NCBI RefSeq assembly: GCF_934617235.1
Contig: NZ_CAKTTZ010000008.1
Location: 1-59,540 of the forward strand
Reading direction: 5' to 3'
Origin: an uncultured Ellagibacter sp.
Lineage (GTDB): Bacteria; Actinomycetota; Coriobacteriia; Coriobacteriales; Eggerthellaceae
Length of the DNA stretch: 59,540 nucleotides
A program made the translations under genes and the position numbers. The notes beneath the pieces were generated by a model. That model was not told where the DNA came from and searched no databases. It saw nothing but the letters and a program-made list of their open reading frames with translations. Every line of letters begins with the position of its first letter. The stretch's first letter is position 1. Shown piece by piece: positions 1 through 6,358 of this stretch.

Positions 1-75
1 CGCCCATGGCTCAACGGATAGAGCATCGGACTTCTAATCCGACGGTTGCAGGTTCGAGTCCTGCTGGGCGCGCCA
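1..75 (+). tRNA. tRNA-Arg (anticodon TCT), first base outside window
   Basis: The cloverleaf is complete except for the first acceptor base, which lies just before the window. The acceptor strand CGCCCA pairs with TGGGCGC at 65-71, followed by G and an encoded CCA (73-75). The anticodon loop CTTCTAA gives TCT, reading AGA arginine codons. The last 45 bp (31-75) recur exactly at 1325-1369, so this gene served as the attachment site of the small element that follows. Confidence 0.95.
31..75 (+). repeat. attachment-site direct repeat, left copy (tRNA-Arg 3' part)
   Basis: This 45-bp stretch, from the anticodon loop to the CCA end, is identical to 1325-1369. Flanking bases differ on both sides (A versus T before, G versus T after). 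That is the signature left by a tyrosine integrase inserting into a tRNA gene and rebuilding its 3' end. Confidence 0.9.
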
Positions 76-142
76 GATTTTCCCAGTTCATCGGCCTGAT
101 TCGGCTGCTCTTTCTCTTTGTCGGTCAGCCCGATTCCGGGCT

Positions 143-163
143 TTGGTCACAATATGGTCACAA
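143..163 (+). repeat. candidate integrase arm-type site, left
   Basis: This 21-bp motif contains two GGTCACAA 8-mers separated by TAT, giving an 11-bp period (about one helical turn). The identical 21 bp occurs at 1209-1229 in the same orientation. Both copies sit 70-100 bp inside the att repeats, where arm-binding sites of tyrosine integrases usually lie. The function is inferred from position and repetition. Confidence 0.5.
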
Positions 164-172
164 TGCCTCGGC

Positions 173-478
173 CTAGGCGGTTTTCGCGGCCTTCTCGGGG
201 TGCTCCATGACGGCTGCCAGCAGGTTCGCGGCCTGCTCGTCGTTGCCCGGCATGGCGTGCGCGTACCAGTTGAGCGTTATGCTGGCGTCCGCATGGCCGA
301 GGCGGGTCTGGACGGTCTTCACGTCCACCCCGTTCCCGAGAAGCAGCGTCGCCTGGGTGTGCCTCAGCTCGTGGTATTTCAGCCCCTCGAAGCCGCTTTC
401 CTCCCGAAACGCCCTCCACCACTTCTCGAAGTTCGACGCGTTCAGGTAGCCTCCCGTCGACGAGCGGCAGACGGGCGT
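173..478 (-). pseudogene. tyrosine recombinase/phage integrase, C-terminal fragment
   Basis: Reading the minus strand up to the TAG at 173-175 gives about 101 codons carrying the integrase catalytic end: HELRHTQATLLLGNGVDV, then RLGHADASITLNWYAHA, the HxLRHT, GH and final Tyr boxes of the family. The frame is closed upstream by a TGA at 479-481 and there is no start codon with a ribosome site. The N-terminal arm-binding and core-binding domains and the first catalytic Arg box are missing. The stub probably cannot recombine on its own. It ends about 100 bp from the intact tRNA, the normal layout for an integrase next to its att site. Confidence 0.88.
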
Positions 479-508
479 TCAATTTCCCTAGGGCGTCAGC
501 TTGCGAGG

Positions 509-537
509 TTGCGCGGCTGAGGCGCGGCGTGTATCAT
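509..537 (+). promoter_or_regulatory. candidate promoter of the small RNA
   Basis: TTGCGC, a 17-bp spacer, then TATCAT. The same boxes and spacing occur before rpmF (29841-29869), which supports use by the housekeeping sigma factor. Nothing protein-coding follows on this strand before the terminator at 585-623. Confidence 0.5.
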
Positions 538-543
538 ACGGGG

Positions 544-623
544 TGCGGTGCCCCGGCCTATCGGGCAGCATCGTACTTGAGATTACCCGGCTAGCTTCGC
601 ACGGCGCGCCGGGTTTTTCTTTT
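544..623 (+). ncRNA. putative small RNA, possibly antitoxin RNA
   Basis: About 80 nt lie between a good promoter (509-537) and an intrinsic terminator (585-623), with no open frame. A short hairpin (GGGG...CCCC, 540-554) lies near the 5' end. The RNA points towards the convergent hydrophobic peptide gene and would be antisense to the 3' end of its mRNA. That geometry is known from txpA/RatA and Fst-type type I toxin-antitoxin loci. Transcription and function are inferred. Confidence 0.4.
585..623 (+). terminator. intrinsic terminator of the small RNA
   Basis: Stem ACCCGGC (585-591) pairs with GCCGGGT (608-614), followed by TTTTCTTTT on the plus strand. No T-run follows on the minus strand, so it acts for plus-strand transcripts. 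Confidence 0.7.
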
Positions 624-636
624 GCCTAAATGCAGT

Positions 637-723
637 TCACTTGTTGTTGCGGGATAGCCCGATGATTTCCACCACCACCGCGATTATGGCGCATACGGCC
701 AGAACAGTTTGAGAGTCCATCAT
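637..723 (-). CDS. 28-residue hydrophobic peptide, candidate type I toxin
   Basis: The ATG at 721-723 is preceded by a strong ribosome site (GGAGG, 8 nt spacing). The peptide begins MMDSQTVLAVCAIIAVVVEI and ends in the polar tail SRNNK, so it is one membrane span (residues about 6-23) with a charged C-terminus. Size and layout match small membrane toxins of the TxpA/Fst/holin-like type. A perfect TATAAT (782-787, minus strand) gives a plausible -10 box, though no good -35 is visible. A small RNA converges on it from the other side. No homology search was possible; it could also be an ordinary small membrane protein. Confidence 0.5.
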   Translation of the reverse strand: MMDSQTVLAVCAIIAVVVEIIGLSRNNK

Positions 724-825
724 GGCAACCACCTCCGTTCAAGGGGATAGGCTGCCCGACAAGTGAAGCACCGCGAGGGGCATTATACGCGAAGGCCGCT
801 CCGCAGGAGGGCGCGAGAGCATGGA

Positions 826-856
826 AAGGCCCCGCTTCGGCGGGGCCTTCGTTTTT
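826..856. terminator. bidirectional terminator
   Basis: A 10-bp perfect stem (AAGGCCCCGC / GCGGGGCCTT) is capped by a TTCG tetraloop and followed by TTTTT on the plus strand. On the minus strand it lies 23 bp after the stop of the 879-1166 gene and is followed by TTT. Confidence 0.75.
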
Positions 857-878
857 CTGTCGGTTGTTTGGGGCTGGG

Positions 879-1166
879 CTATGCGGCCTCTACGCCGTGC
901 GCGCCGCCGTCGGCTGCGGCTGTCTCGGGCCCCATGCCTCGGCTCGGCGCGTACAGCTCGCCGCTCAGCCCCTCGCCGTCCTCTTTCAGCTTGTCCAGCA
1001 GCGTTATGAGCGCCGCGAGGGATTGCCCCTCGATCGTGCCGCCGATCTCCTTGTCCAGCACCTCGCTCAGCATCAAGGCGAGGCTGCTCGCGTTCGCGAG
1101 GTTGTATGCCAGGGTCTCGGCCTTCGTCGCCGCGTCGTGGACGGCGCTTCTCGTTTGGTTGGTCAT
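879..1166 (-). CDS. hypothetical protein of the integrated element
   Basis: 95 residues. The ATG start has AAAGGAG 8 nt upstream, and a terminator (826-856) follows closely, so it looks like a real single-gene unit. The first 65 residues are predicted helical and mildly amphipathic, without a signal peptide or membrane span; the tail is rich in Gly, Ala and Glu. I do not recognise a family. It lies inside the tRNA-bounded element with the integrase stub, so it is probably an element-borne accessory or phage-derived gene. Confidence 0.65.
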   Translation of the reverse strand: MTNQTRSAVHDAATKAETLAYNLANASSLALMLSEVLDKEIGGTIEGQSLAALITLLDKLKEDGEGLSGELYAPSRGMGPETAAADGGAHGVEAA

Positions 1167-1208
1167 AGCGGTTTCTCCTTTCGGGTAGCTGCCAAAGCAT
1201 GCCGATTA

Positions 1209-1229
1209 TTGGTCACAATATGGTCACAA
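1209..1229 (+). repeat. candidate integrase arm-type site, right
   Basis: Second identical copy of the 21-bp double GGTCACAA motif. It is 95 bp from the right att repeat and upstream of the 879-1166 gene. A 10-bp palindrome, GTACTAGTAC (about 1252-1261), lies between it and the att copy. Confidence 0.5.
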
Positions 1230-1324
1230 CGCACAATATCGCTATATATCGTACTAGTACGTAATCGCAGATTGGACGGGCGTAACGATGTGCAGATATG
1301 CGCTGTTGTATCCAGAAAATGCGT

Positions 1325-1369
1325 CTTCTAATCCGACGGTTGCAGGTTCGAGTCCTGCTGGGCGCGCCA
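1325..1369 (+). repeat. attachment-site direct repeat, right copy (partial tRNA-Arg)
   Basis: Exact 45-bp copy of the tRNA-Arg 3' part (31-75). The 5' half of a tRNA is missing here, so this is an att remnant and not a second functional tRNA gene. It marks the right end of the integrated element. Confidence 0.9.
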
Positions 1370-1563
1370 TTTCTTTACGCAGGTAAACAGCCTTTTCTCA
1401 GAAACTAAACGGGTCGATGATAATCGATGAGCTATAAAAAAATGCGCCACTCGCGCGCTGTTTGCGAATGACACATCTCTGCATTTCGGTTAATATCCCA
1501 GGCCATCCGTCGGGAAGGTGAACGGGCGGCGAACGCTTGTTGCCTGCGGTCCCGTCGTCGTTT

Positions 1564-2184
1564 CTATTTCGCTAGCTTCTCGCGCAACTCGACCAGGGCG
1601 TTCCCGCGATGCGAAATCGCGTTTTTCTCCTCGGGCAGGGCCTCTGCCAGCGTTCGCTCAAAGTTGAAAACTTCGGCCAGGAAGAGCGGGTCGTAGCCGA
1701 AGCCGTGTTCGCCGCGCTCCTCGTGCCCGATGCGGCCTTCCACCGTACCGTGCGCGTCCGTCTCGTTGCCGTTCTCGTCGAGGAAAACAAGCGTGCATAC
1801 GAAGCGTGCCGTACGTTTCTCGTCGGGGGTTTCGCCCAGCTCGCGCAGCAATTTGGCGTTGTTCGCGGCATCGTCGCCATGCTCGCCGGCATAGCGCGAG
1901 GAGAAGACGCCCGGCGCACCATCGAGTGCGTCGACTTCAAGCCCCGAATCGTCCGCAAGGACGGCGACGGGGTGCCCAAACGATGTCTTTGCGGCTTCCC
2001 AGGCGGCCTTCGCCTTGATGCGCGCGTTGCCGAGGAAGCTATCGGCGTCTTCCGCGGGGTCCGAGGCAATGCCCGCGTCCCTCAGCGTTTGAAACTCCCA
2101 TCCAGGGAAATCGAGTGCGTGGGCGATTTCTTCCGCCTTGTGCGCGTTGTTGCTTGCAATAATGACGGTTTTTGCGTTGGACAT
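1564..2184 (-). CDS. rdgB: XTP/dITP diphosphatase (Ham1/RdgB family)
   Basis: 206 residues, the usual family length. It hydrolyses deaminated purine nucleoside triphosphates (dITP, XTP) to monophosphates in the cytoplasm, keeping them out of DNA. The N-terminus carries the family signature IIASNNAHKAEEI, then ADDSGLEVDALDGAPGVFSSRYAG, read here from its two halves ADDSGLEVDALDG and GVFSSRYAG, and later GFGYDPLF and SHRGNAL. The ATG follows the murI stop by 9 bp, and its AAGGA ribosome site overlaps that stop, implying translational coupling. The pairing murI-rdgB is common in Gram-positive genomes. Confidence 0.95.
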   Translation of the reverse strand: MSNAKTVIIASNNAHKAEEIAHALDFPGWEFQTLRDAGIASDPAEDADSFLGNARIKAKAAWEAAKTSFGHPVAVLADDSGLEVDALDGAPGVFSSRYAGEHGDDAANNAKLLRELGETPDEKRTARFVCTLVFLDENGNETDAHGTVEGRIGHEERGEHGFGYDPLFLAEVFNFERTLAEALPEEKNAISHRGNALVELREKLAK

Positions 2185-2193
2185 GAGGATTCC

Positions 2194-3087
2194 TTACGGT
2201 AGATCGACGTGATTGACCTGGCCAATTGCATGTCCGAAGGCGCGCCCGCCGAAGCGCTCGAAGCCTTCGATGTCGGTGCCGGTCGTGCTGAACTCGTGAT
2301 GCGCGACGGCGTCGGGGCTGGCGAGTTCTCCGCGGCGAGCGAGTATCTCCGCCACGTCGATCGCGGTTTCGTGAGCGGACGAGATGAGCGTGACGTCGCG
2401 CCCGATCACGCCTCCGATCAGCGCTTTCAGCAACGGAAAATGCGTGCACCCCAGTACGAGCGTGTCGATTTCGCAGCGCCGCAGCGGGTCGAGGTAGTCC
2501 TGCGCGATTTCTTGGAAGGCGGGGCGGATGTAGACCTTCGATGCGAGCGAGGTGAACTCTTCGATGGGGCCTTCCGCCATCTTGATGCCCTGCTCTGCGA
2601 TGTCGACGAAGCGCGGCGTGGCGGTGGAGAAGACGGTGATGCCGGCATCGATGTGACGGATCGCCTTGGTATAGGCGTCGGATTCGACCGTTGCCTTCGT
2701 GGCGATGACGCCCACGCGGCGGTTTTTCGTGGCATGGGCGGCGGCTCGCGCTCCTGGCTCGACCACGCCGATCACGGGCACGGGCAGCGTTTGCTGGGCG
2801 TGCGAGAGCCCTGCTGCGGTTGCCGTGTTGCAGGCAATCACGATCATCTTCACGCCGCGGCTCACAAGCCACGAGCCGATTTGCTGCACGAACCCGTCGA
2901 CTTCGGAAAGGGGCCTGGGGCCGTAGGGGCCTCGTGCGGAATCGCCCAGGTAGATGATGGATTCGTACGGAAGCTTCTTCGCAATTTCGCGCGCGACGGT
3001 AAGCCCGCCGAAGCCTGAGTCGAAAATACCGATGGGGGCACTGCTCGCGTGCTCGGCGGTGGGGTGGATGTTTGCTGTGAGTTCCAT
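2194..3087 (-). CDS. murI: glutamate racemase
   Basis: 297 residues from the ATG at 3087. It converts L- to D-glutamate for peptidoglycan precursors. Signatures are IGIFDSGFGGLTV with the first Asp, the catalytic CNTATAAG, and the second catalytic Cys in LGCTHFPLL. An upstream in-frame ATG at 3153 would add 22 unlikely residues. TATACT lies only 7 nt before the chosen ATG, so the mRNA may be leaderless or nearly so; the only GGAG is 13 nt away. It is the first gene of a two-gene unit with rdgB. Confidence 0.93.
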   Translation of the reverse strand: MELTANIHPTAEHASSAPIGIFDSGFGGLTVAREIAKKLPYESIIYLGDSARGPYGPRPLSEVDGFVQQIGSWLVSRGVKMIVIACNTATAAGLSHAQQTLPVPVIGVVEPGARAAAHATKNRRVGVIATKATVESDAYTKAIRHIDAGITVFSTATPRFVDIAEQGIKMAEGPIEEFTSLASKVYIRPAFQEIAQDYLDPLRRCEIDTLVLGCTHFPLLKALIGGVIGRDVTLISSAHETAIDVAEILARRGELASPDAVAHHEFSTTGTDIEGFERFGGRAFGHAIGQVNHVDLP

Positions 3088-3216
3088 GTTTGAAAGTATA
3101 CTCCAGACGTTTGGCCGTGCTCGGTGAACCACAATATGCCCAACGGTTCGCATGGCGGGCGGTTTGCGCGCGTTTGCGCGCGGAACTTGCGATTCGGAAA
3201 AAGTTGAAAAAGGGGC

Positions 3217-3245
3217 TTGCGCGTATTTCGGGGCTAGTGTATTCT
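3217..3245 (+). promoter_or_regulatory. promoter of tRNA-Asp
   Basis: TTGCGC (3217-3222), 17-bp spacer, TATTCT (3240-3245). The predicted start is about 12 nt before the tRNA. Confidence 0.6.
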
Positions 3246-3264
3246 AATCAGGCTGCTGAAGCAC

Positions 3265-3341
<77 letters not shown>

Positions 3342-3351
3342 TTCGAATTCC

Positions 3352-3381
3352 AAAGCCTGCGAAAACGGGCTTTCTTTTTTT
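3352..3381 (+). terminator. terminator of tRNA-Asp
   Basis: AAAGCC pairs with GGCTTT across a short A-rich loop, followed by C and seven T. Confidence 0.75.
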
Positions 3382-3506
3382 ATCTGCAGTCGTCGAAAGG
3401 GCATCGATTGTGGGTACGCAAAATCGATGCCCACTAGCAACATATTACTGTGTTTGCAGCCGCGATGCATGACGCCACATGTGCCAACTTCTCTTGTAAA
3501 CGCGTT

Positions 3507-4439
3507 CTATTGCCCATTCGCTCTTGCGTGTTCTTTGGCTCGCGCGTTGCAAAGCCCTGCGAGCTTGCCGAAGTCCACCGTCGGGTTCTTCATGCGCTTC
3601 GCCCAGTTGGGACACTCGGTGAGAAGGTCCTTCCAGCACATTGACGTGAACATGCCCATCATCTTGCGGCTTTCGGGATCGAAAGACTCCGCGTTGACCA
3701 TGGTGCACACCTTGGCGGCTGTCTTTTCAAGCTCGGCGTCGGTCATGTACGCATTGACGATTTCGAGCTCGACGTCGACACTTTTGCTGGCGGGCTTGCG
3801 CTGCTTTACGAACTCGTCGAGCACCACCTTGCCGTAGGCTGTGTGGCCAAAACGGTTCTTCCATCCTGGGACCTTGCAAACCACGCCTTCGCCGACCGCA
3901 TCAGTTCCTTCGAGCAGGAAATCGTTGGCCTTTGCTATGGCGATGACGTCGTCGAACGTGGGGTGGTCGAGCACTGCAAGCAGCTTAATGAAGTAAGGTT
4001 CCAAACCGCTCGCCGAGAGCTCCTCGCGCCACTTGGGTTCGTCGAGGAAGCGCTCTTCCGCCGTATCGTAGACGTCGAAGATGAACAACTTGCCAAGCGC
4101 TGCTTTGTCGTAGCCCTTGAAAGCTCCGATGAATCGGTCGCGCCCCATCCATTCTCCGTACACGATGCGCGTCGGATGGGCCTCGCAGTAATCACAAAGG
4201 AGTTTCGCCTCGTCAGCGCCACTTTTTACCCAGGCGTGGAAGTAGGCATTGTCCTCGGTTTCGGAAAGCTCGAAATTGCGCGATCCGACCATGACCTCGC
4301 CCGCCTTCTCGCTCCAATAGACGCAGCCATTCGATCCGTCGACCTTCGCCGTCACATAGACAGCGGCGTTGTCGAGCAGACCTTCGCATTCCTCCGACCC
4401 GAGACGTTCCACGTGCAAGTACTTCTTGTATTCGCTCAT
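3507..4439 (-). CDS. ATP-dependent RNA ligase, Rnl2-like family
   Basis: 310 residues. It belongs to the nucleotidyltransferase fold that adenylates a lysine and seals RNA nicks. Motif I is AKVDGSNG with the nucleotidyl-acceptor Lys at residue 32; IVYGEWMG fits motif III, GKLFIFDVYD motif IIIa, EGVVCKV motif IV, and GKVVLDEFVKQRK the lysine motif V. A C-terminal helical domain (about 225-310) follows. The start at 4439 is preferred over upstream codons because AAGGA lies 8 nt before it. No polynucleotide kinase, Hen1 or RtcB neighbour is present; it sits alone beside tRNA-Asp. The true substrate is unknown (tRNA repair, RNA editing or phage origin are all possible). Confidence 0.82.
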   Translation of the reverse strand: MSEYKKYLHVERLGSEECEGLLDNAAVYVTAKVDGSNGCVYWSEKAGEVMVGSRNFELSETEDNAYFHAWVKSGADEAKLLCDYCEAHPTRIVYGEWMGRDRFIGAFKGYDKAALGKLFIFDVYDTAEERFLDEPKWREELSASGLEPYFIKLLAVLDHPTFDDVIAIAKANDFLLEGTDAVGEGVVCKVPGWKNRFGHTAYGKVVLDEFVKQRKPASKSVDVELEIVNAYMTDAELEKTAAKVCTMVNAESFDPESRKMMGMFTSMCWKDLLTECPNWAKRMKNPTVDFGKLAGLCNARAKEHARANGQ

Positions 4440-4786
4440 TGTTGACATCCTTCGTCTTGCCCGCCCTTCTCGGCGGGATGTGGGCATTGTCCTTTACGTC
4501 GTAGCTTTTGTGAGTCCGTTGTATGGGACAGGGGGCATCGTTTGAATTGCGAGGCCGTGCGATTGGCGATTTCCTGCGCCTACGGCAGGGCCTTCCTGCA
4601 ATGCGTGGGCCACCAAGGTTCGCTTGCGCGACCTGCCGCTTGCGTGCTTTGGATGGGATTGTTCCCGTGCCGACGATTCTCGTTTAGCATAGAACAGTTA
4701 CCGAAAGAGCAGGCAACGGAACAGGCAATGGGCCAGTCATTCTAGGGCCAGACGCCTTACGACATAGCGGGAAAGGAAGCGCGCGG
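4440..4786. other. intergenic region between divergent genes
   Basis: 347 bp between the leftward RNA ligase and the rightward DUF512 operon. A short GC hairpin (CCGCC...GGCGG, about 4462-4477) lies in the ligase leader. No confident promoter, tRNA or small gene is seen; TTCCCG-17-TAGCAT around 4669-4691 is only a weak candidate promoter for the rightward operon. Confidence 0.4.
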
Positions 4787-6352
4787 GTGGCGGTATACCC
4801 CTCGAAAGACATCGATCGCGAAGCTGCGGGCAATGCGCGCGCGGCGGGCTCGCGTGCGCGCAAAAAGCTTCCGCCCCGTGCCGAAATCGAGTACGTCGTC
4901 CCCGAAAGCCCTGCTGACGACGCTGGATTCGAACCTGGCTGCTTCATCACCACGGTCGACGGCGAGCCGGTGCGCGACCTGATCGACTGGCGTTGGCTTT
5001 CCGCCGAAGATGAGATCACGGTGGGCTACATCGATCTCGACGGCGAGGCGGGGGAGGTCGACCTTTTCCGCGACGAGGGTGAAGACTGGGGCTTCGAGTT
5101 CGAAGGCGTCGTGTTCGACGGCGTGAAGCAGTGCCGCAACGCCTGCATCTTCTGCTTCATGCGCCAGCTCCCCGACGACATGCGGGCATCCCTCACCCTG
5201 CGCGACGACGACTTCCGCCTGAGCTTTCTCGCTGGCACGTTCGTCACGTTCACGAACCTCTCGGCTGAAGACGAGGCGCGCATTATCGAGCAGCACATCA
5301 GCCCCCTGCGCGTGTCGCTGCACGCCTCGAACCCCGAGGTGCGCCGCCGCATCATCGGCAAGCGCGCCGCCCACGGCATCGGGGCGCTCGACCGCCTGCT
5401 TGCCGCCGGCATCGAGTTCCACGCGCAGATCGTTCTCATGCCCGACGAGAACGACGGGGAAGTGCTGCGCGAGACACTCGAGTGGGCTTACGCTCGGCCG
5501 GGAATCCTCGATATCTGCATCGTTCCGCTTGGATTTACCAAGCACCAGACGTGCTTTACGAAAAGCTTCGACGACCCCGACGCCGCCTATCGCGCGATGG
5601 AGGTCATAAAGCCTGTTCAAGAGCGTGCTTTCGCCGAACGGGGGACGCTTTGGGCCCATGCCGCCGACGAGTTCTACTGCAACGCCTACGGCGATGCGAT
5701 CTTGGAGCATCTTCCGCCCGCCAGCTGCTATGGCGAGTTCGAGATGTTCGAGGACGGCGTGGGAATTGTGCGCTCGTTCGCCGACGACTGGCAACGAGCG
5801 GTGGAATCGGGCGCGGACGCCGCCTGCGCGCAGGCACTTCGCGAGGCGAAGGCGACCGCGCGCCTGGTGTTCGGCTACGCCACGCGCGGTTTCGCGGCGC
5901 GCCTTATGGAGGAAAGCGCCGTGGCGGGGCTCGTTCGCCCGCTCTTCGTGAAGAACGACTTCTTCGGCGGCAACGTCGACGTGACGGGGCTCCTTTGCGG
6001 CTGCGATATTGTGCGGGCGATTCGCGACGCCAACTTAGGGGAGGGGTCGCTTGGCGGTGCGGCCTCGCTCGACGGCGCGACCTTGCCCGACAGTGCGGCT
6101 TCTCTTGCAGGCGACGCCCCTCCCGTCGTGGACGGCCCGTCGCCTGCCTCGAGCGACTCGCCGCTCGTCATCTTCTGCATTCCGCGCGTCGTCTTCAACG
6201 ATGACGGGGTGACGCTCGACGACATGACGCTTGCGGATATCGAAAAAGCCGCAGGTGCGCATGTGGCCGTGGTATCCTGTAACGGTTCGGAATTTTTACC
6301 GGAAATCGCCCGCCTGGCCGCGGAATTGCGCGCCAAGAGCTTTGAAGGATAG
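4787..6352 (+). CDS. DUF512/PDZ radical SAM-like protein
   Basis: 521 residues, GTG start with GAAAGGAAG about 8 nt upstream. An N-terminal PDZ-like segment (about 35-75, PESPADDAGFEPG) precedes a radical SAM-type cysteine cluster C116-x3-C120-x2-C123 (CRNACIFCF), and the DUF512 C-terminal domain follows (about 300-420), with an additional CGCD motif. Residues about 425-460 are a low-complexity Ala/Ser/Pro linker, longer than in typical homologues. The biochemical role is not established; the gene very commonly lies just before der, as here (6 bp gap), suggesting a link to ribosome assembly or tRNA/rRNA modification, which is inference. Confidence 0.88.
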   Translation: MAVYPSKDIDREAAGNARAAGSRARKKLPPRAEIEYVVPESPADDAGFEPGCFITTVDGEPVRDLIDWRWLSAEDEITVGYIDLDGEAGEVDLFRDEGEDWGFEFEGVVFDGVKQCRNACIFCFMRQLPDDMRASLTLRDDDFRLSFLAGTFVTFTNLSAEDEARIIEQHISPLRVSLHASNPEVRRRIIGKRAAHGIGALDRLLAAGIEFHAQIVLMPDENDGEVLRETLEWAYARPGILDICIVPLGFTKHQTCFTKSFDDPDAAYRAMEVIKPVQERAFAERGTLWAHAADEFYCNAYGDAILEHLPPASCYGEFEMFEDGVGIVRSFADDWQRAVESGADAACAQALREAKATARLVFGYATRGFAARLMEESAVAGLVRPLFVKNDFFGGNVDVTGLLCGCDIVRAIRDANLGEGSLGGAASLDGATLPDSAASLAGDAPPVVDGPSPASSDSPLVIFCIPRVVFNDDGVTLDDMTLADIEKAAGAHVAVVSCNGSEFLPEIARLAAELRAKSFEG

Positions 6353-6358
6353 TCCAAT

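Larger units (their letters stand above)
76..1369. mobile_element. decayed tRNA-Arg-integrated element, about 1.3 kb
   Basis: The interval lies between two perfect 45-bp tRNA repeats. It holds the C-terminal end of a phage-type tyrosine integrase (173-478), a 28-codon hydrophobic peptide gene (637-723), a 95-codon unknown gene (879-1166), hairpin terminators and two copies of a 21-bp motif near the two ends. No replication, packaging or transfer genes remain. It is either the remnant of a larger prophage or integrative element, or a very small non-autonomous one. Which end was the original attachment site is inferred only from the intact tRNA being on the left. Confidence 0.8.
1167..1563. other. 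non-coding stretch: element right end and rdgB downstream region
   Basis: It holds the right arm-type motif (1209-1229), the palindrome GTACTAGTAC and the right att repeat (1325-1369). From 1370 to 1563 I see no gene, RNA or clear terminator for the leftward rdgB transcript. Confidence 0.6.

Noticed and set aside
1325..1369. Second tRNA-Arg gene
   Set aside because: Only the 3' part is present; the sequence before 1325 cannot form the 5' acceptor and D arms.
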